Source of the DNA: Babylonia areolata
Lineage: Eukaryota > Mollusca > Gastropoda > Neogastropoda > Buccinidae
NCBI RefSeq assembly: GCF_041734735.1
Contig: NC_134878.1
Coordinates: 545,001-609,000 of the forward strand
Direction: 5' to 3'
DNA: 64,000 nucleotides
The notes beneath the pieces were generated by a model, which ran no database searches, was not told the origin of the DNA, and saw only the letters and a program-made list of their open reading frames with translations. Positions 34,207-46,393 of the stretch are shown here, piece after piece. How positions within the stretch are numbered: the first letter of the stretch is position 1; the number at the start of each line of letters is the position of its first letter. A program made the position numbers and the translations under genes.

Positions 34207-35020
34207 ATGTCATTAAATTGGTCACTCATTCAGTCACTGAATCTATCGTTTATCGATCAACCAATCAATTAGTCAGTCAATCAGCGTATGAACCACTCCC
34301 TCAATCCGCATGCGTGTTCGCGCATTCAGTCATGTGGACGTACATACATGGTGTTGGTGATGAACGAAGGCGAGAACGAAGATATATTTGAAGGTCGTAT
34401 CAGTTTTGTCATTCTCGGGCGCTAGCACGCTGATGGCTAAAGAGCGGCTGCAGGGAACGCCTTGTTTGTTGTGGGTTCTCTATGTTGTGGGTTCTCTATG
34501 TTGTGGGTCTGCTGTGGGTTCTGTATGTTGTGGGTCTGTTGTGGGTTCTGACTGCCCCCTGTTATCCGCTGTCACACCCAGACGCACTGACTGACCGTCA
34601 CTCGCCTTGTTGATCATAAACTTATGCCCGTGATAGGTGGGCTTTCACTGACTCGGAAAGGCGAGAACAGTATTCATCCTCTTGTAGTAGAGCAGTTTAA
34701 GGCAAGAAGTTACAGAGGAAACGTTTTGTAAAACGAAAAAAAAGTATTGTTGGAAAGTGTTGTGCACTTGATTTTGGGGATGACGTTTAGCGGGAAGGGG
34801 GTGAACATTGCTGATGCACTGTAAACGTGGCTTGTTGTCCGTGTGTGTTAAGCATGAAGGATGTTTAGCTGGGAAGGGTGAAGATGTCAGGATCGCACGA
34901 TAGATGCAATGCCCGTGCAGATCGTGAATTCATAGCTGTTGAAGTGTTTAAGCTCAGCTAGAATACTTCACTTAACCTGAGAGTTTGTTGTCCTGTGCAC
35001 GGCTGCAGCAAACCTGGGTG
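34207..35020. other. Intergenic stretch
   Basis: No gene seen. It contains an 18-19 bp repeat of GTTGTGGGTTCTCTAT type at about 34466-34550. Confidence 0.6.
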
Positions 35021-35021
35021 G

Positions 35022-35450
35022 GTCAGTTATGCCCATCACTCCCCCCGGAGCACAGGCCGCTCACAACAGTCCGCCAGAGTCCTCTGTCCTGGGCTGTCCT
35101 TTCTAATTGTCTCCAGGTGTGCCCCATCTTCTTGGTGTCTGCCTTGAGGTCACGTCGCCAGCTGTTTCTTGGCCTTCCTCTCTTCCGTTTGCCCTGGGGA
35201 TTCCATTTCAGTGCCTGCCTGGTGATGTTACTGTCTGGCTTCCTCAGGGTGTGCCCGATCCATCTCCATCTTCTGCGCCGAATCTCGTCCGGCTGGCAGC
35301 TGGTTGGTACGCTGCCACAGGTCTGCGTTGCTGATAGTATCTGGAGGATCCTTCTCAGGCAGCTGTTGATGAAGGTCTGCACTTTCCTGATGGTGGTCTT
35401 TGTTGTCCTCCATGTCTCTGCTCCATACAGAAGGACTGGGTGGGTCACCC
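35022..35450 (-). mobile_element. LINE fragment, C-terminal end of a reverse transcriptase ORF
   Basis: The minus strand encodes [58 protein letters not shown] and a C-terminus at about 35022. These are typical of the region after the RT domain in APE-type LINEs common in marine invertebrates. There is one frame change near 35340, where [15 protein letters not shown] is read in another frame. The element is truncated 5' and borders the 40 bp array. Confidence 0.8.
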
Positions 35451-35559
35451 GCCGTCAAGTGAGGAGGCTGTAGACGGACTCCCGTCCAAGGTTCTCCAGA
35501 CGTTCTGTGTTCAGTTCGCCCAGCGTGAGCACCTCTTGTGAGAAGAGGGAATGGCGACT

Positions 35560-36450
35560 GTGTGTCGTCTGCCTTGTTTTGTTGGAGGTGTGTCGTCTGC
35601 CTTGTGTTGTCGGTGTGTTGTTGGAGGTGTGTCGTCTGCCTTGTGTTGTTGGAGGTGTGTTGTTGGAGGTGTGTCGTCTGCCTTGTGTTGTTGGAGGTGT
35701 GTTGTTGGAGGTGTGTCGTCTGCTTTGTGTTGTTGGAGGTGTGTTGTTGGAGGTGTGTCGTCTGCCTTGTGTTGTTGGAGGTGTGTTGTTGGAGGTGTGT
35801 CGTCTGCCTTGTGTGGTTGGAGGTGTGTTGTTGGAGGTGTGTCGTCTGCCTTGTGTTGTTGGCGGTGTGTTGTTGGAGGTGTGTCGTCTGCCTTGTGTTG
35901 TTGGAGGTGTGTCGTCTGCCTTGTGTTGTTGGAGGTGTGTCGTCTGCCTTGTGTTGTTGGAGGTGTGTTGTTGGAGGTGTGTCGTCTGCCTTGTGTTGTC
36001 GGTGTGTTGTTGGAGGTGTGTCGTCTGCCTTGTGTTGTTGGAGGTGTGTTGTTGGAGGTGTGTCGTCTGCCTTGTGTTGTTGGAGGTGTGTCGTCTGCCT
36101 TGTGTTGTTGGAGGTGTGTTGTTGGAGGTGTGTCGTCTGCCTTGTGTTGTTGGAGGTGTGTTGTTGGAGGTGTGTCGTCTGCCTTGTGTTGTTGGAGGTG
36201 TGTCGTCTGCCTTGTGTTGTTGGAGGTGTGTTGTTGGAAGTGTGTCGTCTGCCTTGTGTTGTTGGAGGTGTGTTGTTGGAGGTGTGTCGTCTGCCTTGTG
36301 TTGTTGGAGGTGTGTTGTTGGAGGTGTGTCGTCTGCCTTGTGTTGTTGGAGGTGTGTCGCCTGCCTTGTTTTGTTGGAGGTGTGTTGTTGGAGGTGTGTC
36401 GTCTGCCTTGTGTTGTTGGAGGTGTGTCGCCTGCCTTGTTGGAGGTGTGT
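35560..36450. repeat. 40/26 bp minisatellite
   Basis: About 25 units of GTGTCGTCTGCCTTGTGTTG plus TTGGAG, half of them extended by GTGTGTTGTTGGAG. Open in several frames on both strands; the apparent 330-463 residue proteins are artefacts. Confidence 0.97.
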
Positions 36451-37667
36451 CGCCGCCTTTCCTGTTCTGCTTGTCCCTCACCTTCCGGCCACTTTTCTCA
36501 CAGGCTGTGTCTGCGCCAGATCCCAGACCTTGAAGTGGTGTGACCAGTACCTCGAGCGTTCCTTCAAGTGTGCTGTGGGAGAGAGGGTGGAAGCTGACCA
36601 GTGTGATCCCTGAGTTCACCAGTTTGCCTCGCCACTGCTGGTGCTACACGTCCACAGCTGTGGTGACCTCCAGTGGTGTTACCTTCGCTGTGATAGTTCA
36701 AACATCCTGCTGTGTGCTGATGTGTGTCCAGGACACTCGCGTGCAACAGCGTAGTCACTGGTGTTCAGTATCATCAGTGAATGTGCTTGTGTGCACTGGA
36801 TTCGGGACTTGAGTGTGAGTTTCGGTGTGTCACTGCACAGACTCATCCGCGGGAACTGGTCTTGGGTCATTGCGTTGGACACAAGTAACACTTTACGCGT
36901 GTAGATGTGTGCGTGTGCGGGACATCAGGACAGTGTGAGGCGTCTATGGTGTGAGTATGTGTGATAAATTGTGGTCCACACCACAGAGCATCCCAAACAA
37001 TAATAAAATAACTTATGTGTAGAGCTGTAAAATTTGTTTTATTTTGTTGTTGTGGAATCGGCAGTGTCGGCGGGAAGAGACTAATTGTGGATGGCTTCTT
37101 TTTGGTTCGTTGTTGTTGTTATTGTTGTTGTTGTTGTTGTTGTTTTTGTTTTTAGTCCAGCATTGCCAGTCACCGTCACTTGTGCAACAATGCTGTCTGC
37201 TTCAACAGCATAACTGAACAAGTGTTGGATGTTGCTGTCAATTTCGTCACTGCCGTTATCATCATCTTAGTGTTCTGACTGATGTTCAGATCCATCTCTA
37301 TCGCTATATCTATCTAGGGTTATTTGCACAGCCTGCTATGTTGAATACATCCACTGCCTGGGTCCACTGTCTTTGACGGACAAAGTTTCTGAAGGTCATG
37401 ACTCCTGGATGCCCTTGTATTGCCGCCTTTTTTTGTCCAACCTGGTCCTCAGCACGTTCAAACCTGTGCCTCCAGGGTGGTCGCCACTTCAGGACTGAGT
37501 CACCTTTCTGGTAGACATTATTACCACTGAGCCATCATACGCCCAGTTTGAGTAGGGAAATTTAATCCTTATGAAGTTTATTTCATTCGTCCTCGACCAG
37601 ATCCCGCTGGAACTCTTTTCTGCTGCTTCTGCCATTGGCTTGAAAGCTTGTCCTCTCTCTGCCAGAA
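36451..37667. other. Stretch without supported gene
   Basis: Unique-looking sequence with a (TTG)n run at about 37117-37152. No feature beyond chance frames. Confidence 0.55.
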
Positions 37668-37757
37668 ATTGACTGGCTGCAAGGCTGCCTCCCCAAACGA
37701 CGTGATGAGGTTCCAGGCTGAGACACTGGATCAGGAAATGGCTACACTGCTTCGGTT
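37668..37757 (+). CDS. Possible exon, unrecognised
   Basis: CTTGTCCTCTCTCTGCCAG is a strong acceptor ending at 37667, followed by an open stretch reading KLTGCKAASPNDVMRFQAET and LDQEMATLLR. The donor is not clear (CTTCG before GTTCGT is weak). A TG microsatellite (37820-37872) follows. It may belong to the same transcript as 38534-38570 and 40118-40276, but phase could not be shown. Confidence 0.2.
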
Positions 37758-37818
37758 CGTGCTCCTATCTGTTGACTGTTTTGTTTTTTCTTACTCCCAT
37801 CATTCTCGTATTCCTGGA

Positions 37819-37819
<1 letters not shown>

Positions 37820-37872
<53 letters not shown>
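37820..37872. repeat. TG microsatellite
   Basis: (TG)25. Confidence 0.95.
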
Positions 37873-38244
37873 CTGTTTACAATGTTAATATTATTTATAT
37901 CTTTTCTGTAGACAGCAGCAGTCGATGTCTTAACAAAAATGATCCTTTTTGTCTTCTTTCTGTGCTCTCTGTCATGGTCATGTCCCTGGAGTCCAGATGC
38001 AGCACAGTGGGTCGACAGTAGATTTGAGAGGTGACCTGTGACAGCCAGGGATCTATGTATCTTGTCTTTTCCCAAGTAAAATGACACCAGTTAAAGTTAC
38101 AATATGAAATACGTTTGTTGAGGCAATTCAGACTTCTGTTGCAGATAAATTTATAAAGCAACTTTGTCCGAACCCAGCTGCCCCGCCTTGTTCGGAACTT
38201 TGTTCAACCATACTGTTGCATCCTCCCACACAAAATGTCTGCCA

Positions 38245-38390
38245 CTATAGCACTGAGCAGTGAGTGCTGATTGTAGAGAGACACATTGCTCTTTTCTGAC
38301 GTCTTCACTATAGCACTGAGCAGAGACTGCTGATTGTAGAGAGAAACGTTGTCTTTTCTGACGTCTTCGTCACTCAGCAGTCTCTGAGGG
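38245..38390. repeat. Tandem duplication of about 65 bp
   Basis: Two copies of CACTATAGCACTGAGCAG through TTTTCTGACGTCTTC, differing at a few sites. Confidence 0.85.
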
Positions 38391-38533
38391 CAGAGGTCAG
38401 TCTGACTTCTTCAATAAAGTCCTTTCCAAATACCTACTTTGACAACAATTGTGCACTGGTAAATGTTCAGATTTCTACTGATAACAACGCATCAGATATT
38501 TTGGGGAGAACGTCTGCCACGATCCGCTGACAG

Positions 38534-38570
38534 AAGGGGGCACGATCACTGTGCCCAGGCTGGGCAGTTG
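38534..38570 (+). CDS. Possible small exon at the head of the 48 bp array
   Basis: 37 nt between CACGATCCGCTGACAG and a consensus donor GTAAGT. The last eight or so bases (CAGTTG before GTAAGT) are those repeated in every unit of the array that follows. If joined to 40118 it reads RGHDHCAQAGQL-RPRVLVEM. No family recognised. Confidence 0.25.
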
Positions 38571-39974
38571 GTAAGTCCACCGTGCTCATCAACGGCCCTC
38601 CCGCCCTAGATCAGTTGGTAAGTCCACCGTGCTCATCAACGTCCCTCCCGCCCTAGATCAGTTGGTAAGTCCACCGTGCTCATCAACGTCCCTCCCGCCC
38701 TAGATCAGTTGGTAAGTCCACCGTGCTCATCAACGTCCCTCCCGCCCTAGATCAGTTGGTAAGTCCACCGTGCTCATCAACGTCCCTCCCGCCCTAGATC
38801 AGTTGGTAAGTCCACCGTGCTCATCAACGTCCCTCCCGCCCTAGATCAGTTGGTAAGTCCACCGTGCTCATCAACGTCCCTCCCGCCCTAGATCAGTTGG
38901 TAAGTCCACCGTGCTCATCAACGTCCCTCCCGCCCTAGATCAGTTGGTAAGTCCACCGTGCTCATCAACGTCCCTCCCGCCCTAGATCAGTTGGTAAGTC
39001 CACCGTGCTCATCAACGTCCCTCCCGCCCTAGATCAGTTGGTAAGTCCACCGTGCTCATCAACGGCCCTCCCGCCCTAGATCAGTTGGTAAGTCCACCGT
39101 GCTCATCAACGGCCCTCCCGCCCTAGATCAGTTGGTAAGTCCACCGTGCTCATCAACGGCCCTCCCGCCCTAGATCAGTTGGTAAGTCCACCGTGCTCAT
39201 CAACGTCCCTCCCGCCCTAGATCAGTTGGTAAGTCCACCGTGCTCATCAACGGCCCTCCCGCCCTAGATCAGTTGGTAAGTCCACCGTGCTCATCAACGG
39301 CCCTCCCGCCCTAGATCAGTTGGTAAGTCCACCGTGCTCATCAACGTCCCTCCCACCCTAGATCAGTTGGTAAGTCCACCGTGCTCATCAACGTCCCTCC
39401 CGCCCTAGATCAGTTGGTAAGTCCACCGTGCTCATCAACGGCCCTCCCGCCCTAGATCAGTTGGTAAGTCCACCGTGCTCATCAACGGCCCTCCCGCCCT
39501 AGATCAGTTGGTAAGTCCACCGTGCTCATCAACGTCCCTCCCGCCCTAGATCAGTTGGTAAGTCCACCGTGCTCATCAACGGCCCTCCCGCCCTAGATCA
39601 GTTGGTAAGTCCACCGTGCTCATCAACGTCCCTCCCGCCCTAGATCAGTTGGTAAGTCCACCGTGCTCATCAACGGCCCTCCCGCCCTAGATCAGTTGGT
39701 AAGTCCACCGTGCTCATCAACGGCCCTCCCGCCCTAGATCAGTTGGTAAGTCCACCGTGCTCATCAACGGCCCTCCCGCCCTAGATCAGTTGGTAAGTCC
39801 ACCGTGCTCATCAACGGCCCTCCCGCCCTAGATCAGTTGGTAAGTCCACCGTGCTCATCAACGTCCCTCCCGCCCTAGATCAGTTGGTAAGTCCACCGTG
39901 CTCATCAACGTCCCTCCCGCCCTAGATCAGTTGGTAAGTCCACCGTGCTCATCAACGGCCCTCCCGCCCTAGAT
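38565..39974. repeat. 48 bp minisatellite with a donor and an acceptor in each unit
   Basis: About 29 almost identical units: GATCAGTTG, then GTAAGTCCACCGTGCTCATC, then AACG(G/T)CCCTCCCGCCCTAG. Each unit therefore holds a consensus 5' splice site and a pyrimidine-rich stretch ending in TAG, separated by an 8-nt ATCAGTTG. Variation is almost limited to one G/T site. Confidence 0.95.
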
Positions 39975-40117
39975 ATGTGTCCAAGGTAGGTGTGAGCTCA
40001 GCACTTTGTGGTTTGTACTGTGCGCTCTGTCACCCTTCCCTGTGACACATGGGGACTTGTAACAGCTGGCAAAACCAGAAATCACAGTGATGAGATTATG
40101 TTCGGTCTCTGTTCTAG

Positions 40118-40276
40118 AGACCACGTGTACTGGTAGAGATGAAGACGAAAGATCAACAGGACCCCCACACCTTAGTACTGCGGCGCACCGACACTTGGTA
40201 CCAAAATGGTGCGCACAGATTTTGTGTCTTTTTGGTTTTTATCTGTATAGGTGTAATGCCTGTTGCCCAGTCTTGA
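40118..40276 (+). CDS. Possible terminal exon, unrecognised
   Basis: Follows the acceptor GGTCTCTGTTCTAG. One frame reads RPRVLVEMKTKDQQDPHTLV then LRRTDTWYQNGAHRF and a hydrophobic end to a TGA at 40274. Another frame is also open, so coding is not certain. The 48 bp array would be the preceding intron. Confidence 0.25.
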   Translation, partial: RPRVLVEMKTKDQQDPHTLVLRRTDTWYQNGAHRFCVFLVFICIGVMPVAQS

Positions 40277-40536
40277 ATTTTAATGTCTGCCAGACATGCC
40301 ATCAACAATTATGTCTTTGATGTGACTGTCCCCGTTGGTGTACACAATGAACCATGGCTTTGGGGACGGCGAGGCTTTCCGTGAACTAAAGTGATGTTCT
40401 GTCGTGTTTCCTTTAGCTCTGAAATGTATCATTATTAATATATTACTCATTTCTGTCACAACATATTTCTCTGTGTGAACTTCGGGCTTCTCTCCGCAGG
40501 GAGAGCATGTTGCTACTCTGAGAGCACCACCCTTTT

Positions 40537-40852
40537 TTCTTTTCTTTTTCCCCTGCCCAAACTGTTTTGGTTTTTTGTTGTTTTTCCCTATAGAAGTGGA
40601 TTTTTCTTCATAATTTTGCCAGGGACAACCCTTTTGTTGCCTTTTTTTTTCTTTAACCTGCGCTAAGTACATGCTGCACACGAGACCTCGGTTTATTGTC
40701 TCATCCGAATGACTACCTGTCCCAAACCACCACTCAAGGTCTAGTGGAGGGGGAGAAAATACTGGCGACTGTTGCCGGGATTCGAACCAGTGCGCTCAGA
40801 TTCTCTCTCGCTTGCAAGGCGGACCTCTAAGCCATCACTCCACTCTTATGAC
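40537..40852 (-). mobile_element. SINE family A-related copy with tRNA-like head
   Basis: Minus strand. The head (about 40775-40852) reads GGCTTAGAGGTCCGCC and GGTTCGAATCCCGG. The body shares GTCATTCGGATGAGACAATA, GTGTGCAGCA and the GGCAAAATTNTGAAGAA segment with family A. The head differs from that at 11885, so this is a related subfamily. Confidence 0.75.
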
Positions 40853-40975
40853 AGTGGCGGTAAATTTATATCCATTGTCACTCTGAAGGATAGCAAGGTA
40901 CCAAGCAGAAGAGATATCCATGAGCTGGCTTGCAACTTCTGCAGCACGCTAGCTTCGATATCAGAGCCGTATGAT

Positions 40976-40977
<2 letters not shown>

Positions 40978-41014
<37 letters not shown>

Positions 41015-41041
41015 TCGGTGATTCTTATTTCTTCATTATCA

Positions 41042-41066
<25 letters not shown>
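40978..41066. repeat. Poly-A then poly-T pair
   Basis: A33 at about 40978-41011 and T24 at about 41042-41065 separated by about 31 bp. They could pair as a hairpin, or mark two retroposon tails facing each other. Confidence 0.9.
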
Positions 41067-41072
<6 letters not shown>

Positions 41073-41381
41073 AACCATGATCCAGTTTCAGATGTTATGT
41101 TTCACTGAATGCACGCCATTTACATCCACCCAGCCTGTGGATGAGAACTTCCAAAGATACAACGCACCGCAACTCCCTTTGACATAGCCGTTTTCATTCC
41201 TTTCACATGAAGAATTGAATGACGGAGTCACATGTAGTAACCGTTACTTTTTAGATAATGTTAGAATGACACGTGTTCAACACTTCGTGCTTCCATGAAG
41301 GATATAGAAATTTCCATGGCTGGAAATAATCAAGAACAAAACGCTCAAGAATATAGGCCCATATCACCCCCCCCCCCACCG

Positions 41382-41466
41382 CACACACACATACATGCAC
41401 GCACACACGCACGCACGCACGCACACACACACACACACAGACACACGCACACACACACACACACAC

Positions 41467-41504
<38 letters not shown>

Positions 41505-41516
41505 TCATGCATACAA
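41382..41516. repeat. CA microsatellite
   Basis: (CA)n with GCACGC interruptions, preceded by a C run at 41368-41378. Confidence 0.95.
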
Positions 41517-43062
41517 GCATGCACACACATAAGCAGTTTAAATAGATTCGCTGAAACCAGAAAGCAGATTTGTGAATGATGAGTTACAATATCTCGGAGA
41601 TTTTATTAATTTAATCATTCGATTTCTTCGTGATGAAATCTCTGATGGCCACAGTAGTTACACGAAACAACCGAAACTTTCAGGGATTTAATCAAATAAA
41701 TGGTAAAACCCACACACAGACACAGACAAAGAGAGAAAGAGAGAGGCAGAGATGTATACCCTTTCAAACTTTTTTTGTTTGTATATACATACTTAACGTA
41801 CTAAAAAAGCTTCGGTAGGCTAGCTATTGATCGAATTACTTCATTTTCCGGCACACCTTCATCATGTTACAGATCAATGAAAACGGGGAATAGGTAGTCT
41901 TAATGATTGTGAGAGAACTGCGATAGATCCAAGAGAGAAAGAAGATTCTACTATATATACATACATATATGTATATACGTGTGTGTGTGTGTGTGTGTGT
42001 GTGCGAGAGAGAGAGAGAGTTTACGATAGATCTACAAAATACATACTGCAGGACAGCAAGGAAATAAAAACACAAACAATGGGAAACAAAGCAAAAGAAA
42101 TAAAAATGATACACGGAAAAGATTCGACTTCAGCATAAAATGGTACAGTGATACCAGCAGCGTACGTCATACAGTTATTCAGTTTAGCATTATGACGTCA
42201 TCGGCAGTTACGGTTTTCTCGGTATTGCCCGGTAAAAATCATCTCAACATAGTAAAATTACGTAGTATCTTGGAAAGCTAGAAACATTATGTGGCTAAGT
42301 TTGAAGTCTAATGTTATAGAAACGATGCAAAAACATATTATATAAGCATTTGGCCGGCTTGTACCACTGCCATATGACGTTACCGTTTCGAGATAAATCG
42401 ATTGATTCAGCAGATCATTCCATTACTGTAGACCAGGCAGGTAATGCATTTAGGAAAACACACTATCGTCACAGGCATGGCTACAACTGTCCTCAGCAAA
42501 ACGGACAAAAATGTTGAAGCTTTCGGAAATTGTTACTGATCATTTACCTCAAGTCCAAACAGCCTAGATTGGACTGAGTGGAATCCCAACCATTGATGGT
42601 ATTGAGAACAGGCGGGACACGTAATGTTTCTTCTCCAAGCCTGTGATTCAGTTTCTGGATATAGGATTAAACCTGGATCCCTTCGCTTCTCTTCTTGTAA
42701 GGCCTGACTGCGTGGGGTGACAAAGAAGCACAAGCAATATGTGTCCTCCGCTTTGACGACATGTGCTGGCTTCTGCACACTGAATAGCAGTTTCCTTCAA
42801 TATCAACATCTCCACCAGCAGACAACGGCATCGATTCAAGGGCAGTGTCCGACTGTGGAGGTAAACAAAATCCTGTTCAGTTTTTAGATTAGACAGGAAA
42901 TGTTCATTTCTGCAGGGGCATATGTCTTTTGTGAACAACTTGCGATCGGTCAAACAACGGACACACACAGAACGTCTGAGATGAGCGGCATCCACAAACT
43001 GTAGGGCCAGACACATGGCGATCAAATATGTTTGGTTTGTCGTATTTTCTGTTGATGTAGTC
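41517..43062. other. Stretch without supported gene
   Basis: AT-rich sequence with short TG and GA tracts near 41980-42020. The 140-residue minus-strand frame at 42648-43070 has no recognisable features and is left out. Confidence 0.55.
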
Positions 43063-43168
43063 AGCGGCATGTCTTTTAGTACAAATGTCTGAAAAAGGTT
43101 CAGAGGTCTCCCGTAGCGGCATGTCTTTTAGTACAAATGTCTGAAAAAGGTTCAGAGGTCTCCCGTAA
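43063..43168. repeat. 53 bp tandem duplication
   Basis: Two identical copies of GCGGCATGTCTTTTAGTACA through GGTCTCCCGTA. Confidence 0.95.
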
Positions 43169-44409
43169 CCAGTTTGACCATGCCTCCACCACGTTCTGCT
43201 CGTGGAGGTTCATTCATTCCCATGTCTCTCAGAGCATCGATCCAGCTTGGATTTGTATGATTGTTTCATTGATCGTGAAGGGTGGAAGAGAGGTGGTGGA
43301 GGAGTGGTGACGGTGCCACCTTTCTCCTATGGAAGGGGGCTAACCATCACCTCATTTCAGTAAGGTAGCCTCCCGTTATAGAAATGGTGGCCGTAAACAA
43401 ACTTGTGCAAACTCCACGCCACTCTGTTTCTATGGTATCACAGAATTATTGAAGATGGCACTGGACCTGGAATTGATGGATGATTACCGGATTATAGAAG
43501 TTTCGGTAAAAAGGTTTCAGTTTGTGGTTGTCGCTTCATGCCTCACACTCAGGTGTGCGTATGTGTACACTTCACTTGCTGCATGCATTTCAAGTGACTG
43601 TGCAATCAAATTTCCGGTTGAGCAGGTCAACCATCGCAGGTTTCAGGAACTCTACTTCTTTGCCCCGGGTCACAGGTACTTGATTTCTCTTGTGAAGTTT
43701 CACAAGAAAAGATACCATAGTTTGTCAGTTAAACAGGAAGTGTTTGTCAGTCTGTTAGTGTGTGATTTTTTTTTTCCTTGAGCTTTGGATTAAAAAAACC
43801 AAATCATTTATTTATTTATCTTTATTCGTTTTTTTTTAATTAAAAAAAAAAAAGATTTAGTGCACTGATCATGCATTAGAGTAGAGGGTAGATTGCCGGG
43901 TTCCCATGAGTAGAAACTGGTTTCATGAATGCCCTCTATTCTTACCTAGCTAATGACTTACATTTTATTAACAAAAAACAAAAACAAAAAAAAAGAAGAA
44001 AAAAAAAGATATATATGATAATAATAATAATGATGATAATAATGATAATGATGATAATAATAGTAATGAATAAATGAATAAGTAAATAGATGAAAGAACT
44101 TAACTATTCCAGACTTCCAAGAACTTCAAAATCATGAATAATGTACATAGTGGAAATCAGTGGCTGACTTTGATTGAATTAATAGCTGTTTTGGGTTGTT
44201 GTTTTTATGAAGCCCACATGGATGTTTTGATTTGATGTATGATTCAGTCAGGAATTGTGTGTGTCTGTGTCTATGTTTTTCATTTGAATAAGTAAAGAGG
44301 GAACTCTTTGTGTATTTTTGAGAGATTGAGAACATGAGTTCTGACAGTGGCATCGGTCTGCGCCATGCAGTTTGCTATGGCTGTGCTGCTCTGAAGAAGG
44401 CAAATCTTT
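43169..44409. other. Stretch upstream of the 44.9-62.7 kb gene
   Basis: It should contain the first non-coding exon and promoter of the downstream gene. A possible 5' exon lies at about 43380-43507: an open ATG reading MALDLELMDDYRIIEV with a weak GTAAAA donor after TTTCG. This is not firm. A T/A-rich stretch and ATAATAATG repeats (43800-44080) follow. Confidence 0.35.
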
Positions 44410-44760
44410 GTTATCAGCTGGCAACACAGTGACCATGAGTGTCTGGGTTCAAATCCTGCTCTTGCCCTTTCTCCGAAGTTTGACTGGAAAATCAATCTCT
44501 TCATTTGTGTTAGATAAGGTCCTGTGTGCTGCATACACTTGGCACACTATAAAAGAATCTATGACAACAAATGTGTCGTCCCCTGGCAAAATTCTGTAAA
44601 AGGAATCTACTCTGTGTGGTACACAAATATATGCATACACTTGAGGCCTGATGAGTGCATTGGGTTGTGCTGCTGTCCAGCATCTTCCAAACAGATCTAG
44701 TGTAGTGTATATGGATTTGTCTGAAAGCAGTGACTCCTCCTTGGGAACTAATCTTTGCAT
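44410..44760 (+). mobile_element. SINE family A copy
   Basis: GTTTGACTGGAAAATCAATC at 44477, GTCCTGTGTGCTGCATACAC, CCCTGGCAAAATTCTG, TTGAGGCCTGATGAGTGCAT and TGGATTTGTCTGAAAGCAGT GAC in order. The head keeps GTGTCTGGGTTCAAATCC. It lies about 110 bp before the first coding exon of the next gene. Confidence 0.85.
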
Positions 44761-44873
44761 AGATATTGATGTATTTATACAGATTATTTGTTGTTAGTTG
44801 CAGACACAGTATAATAATATGTCCCTGACAGAACTGCGTTTATTTAAGATTTTTATGTGTATATCCTTTACAG

Positions 44874-45895
44874 ATGCTGGTGAATCAGAAGAATACATGT
44901 ACCAAAACACACAATTAACATGGCAGAGGAAGACACTAGTGGACTGGAGTTGCTCATTCAGCAGCGAATCAACCGCCCGCCATTTGCCCGCATGATTTCT
45001 TGGGAGATATCCAAGTCATCTGAAGATCCTCCTCACAAAGCTGGAAAATCTGGCCACCACGAAAAAGCTTCCTCTCCCTTAGAAGAAAACGAGCTACAAG
45101 GGGAAGAACTCTGTTGTAAAGAAAAGGAATCAGAAGGTTCAGAATCTGATGAGTCTGTTTATTTTTCAGCTGAAGAAAGTATTCCTGAAAATCAGACTGA
45201 TAACAGTGATGATGAAGAATCCAGTGAAAAGAATATGGATGGCAGTAATGAAGATCAAGATGTGTCTTCTTTTCTTGCTGCCAGCTACTGTCAGAGTGGT
45301 AAAGAACGACAGCGTGGACGAACAAAAAAACAGAAGAAGAAAAGGCGGAGACAGGCAAAGGAGGGATACATAAACTACACAGAGTACACTGCTCCTTTTC
45401 AACTTGAAGAGAACATAAACTTCAGCATTAGCAGCCTTCGACAGGAGGTAGTGTGCAGAACTGAGAACACGTCTGCACGTGTGCCTTCCCTCTTCGAGCT
45501 TTGTGCCCATTTCATCTGGTCTAAAAGCAGCCGCTTGCCAGCATTACATCTCCATCTTTTGCCACGGCCTATGAAAAAGGCTGTCTCTGTGCAGCAGCAG
45601 AGCCATGCCTTTTCAAGCCTTCAGCTGTCATGCCTTTACCGGAATTTAGGAGAGCTTGAGGAAAAGGCAAGAGCTGATGAATCAGTTCTGGTCACACGTA
45701 ACGTGTGGTCAAAAGTGTATGCTGTGAAATGGCATAGTTCACGGCACATTGAAACATCCATACCACAAGACCTGTCCGGTCGACGGGGACAGGAAGTGAC
45801 AATGGTGATTCCATATTGCTATGCTGTGTTGGGTCAGGCGGATCATGAGCGGTGGTGTCAAGTGGAGCCACGGGACAGTCTGTATAAAACTTCTT
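44874..45895 (+). CDS. Unrecognised nuclear-type protein, first coding exon (exon 1 of 6 seen)
   Basis: The acceptor TATATCCTTTACAG ends at 44873, so there is an upstream non-coding exon. Translation starts at ATG 44920: the same frame has a TGA between 44873 and this ATG. The 325 codons begin MAEEDTSGLELLIQQRINRP. Residues 55-120 are Ser/Glu/Asp-rich and 128-147 are strongly basic (KERQRGRTKKQKKKRRRQAK), like a nuclear localisation signal. VPSLFELCAHF (188-198) followed by LPALHLHLLP loosely resembles a BC/SOCS box, which is a guess. The 3' end is the main doubt: GTGAGC at 45896 is the best donor giving phase 1 for the next exon; 45833 and 45878 are weaker phase-compatible choices. No family recognised. 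Confidence 0.75.
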
Positions 45896-46283
45896 GTGAG
45901 CTGCCTGTTTATTTCTGTGTTTCTCACACATTTGTTTGCAATTGTACATTGTATCAGTGATGACATGTAGGGATTGTGTGAAAGCATGCAGCACGCATGT
46001 GTTGGGGAGGTGGGGTGGGGGGGAAGGGGATGGTTGGAGGAAGAGGGGGTAGGGGGAGGTGTTGCATAGTTTGAGCGTACAGATCATATTTGTAGATTGA
46101 TATTTTGTGTGTGTGTGTGTGTGTATGTGTGCATGTTTGCATGTGTGTGTGTGTGTGTGTTGTGCATTTAAAAAAAATTGCTTATAACTGGCGTTGTATG
46201 AGTACCAACTAAAAAGGGGGAAGGAAAAGGAGTTAACTTAAAGTTGCCAAAGCTAGTGCTTCTACATTCACACAGTACATATG

Positions 46284-46338
<55 letters not shown>

Positions 46339-46393
46339 GGAGGTTTGACTGGTCAAAATACTGACCAACTCTGTGTGATTGGATTTCTAACAG
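45896..46393. other. Intron 1 of the unrecognised gene
   Basis: Contains a G-rich stretch (46003-46060), two TG tracts (46107-46160) and a (CA)32 microsatellite at about 46272-46336. Confidence 0.7.

Noticed and set aside
35228-36619. 463-residue minus-strand frame and three plus-strand frames of 330-368 residues
   Set aside because: 40/26 bp array; only the LINE fragment at 35022-35450 is meaningful.
42648-43070. 140-residue minus-strand open frame
   Set aside because: No recognisable domain, no splice support and ordinary length for chance in this region.
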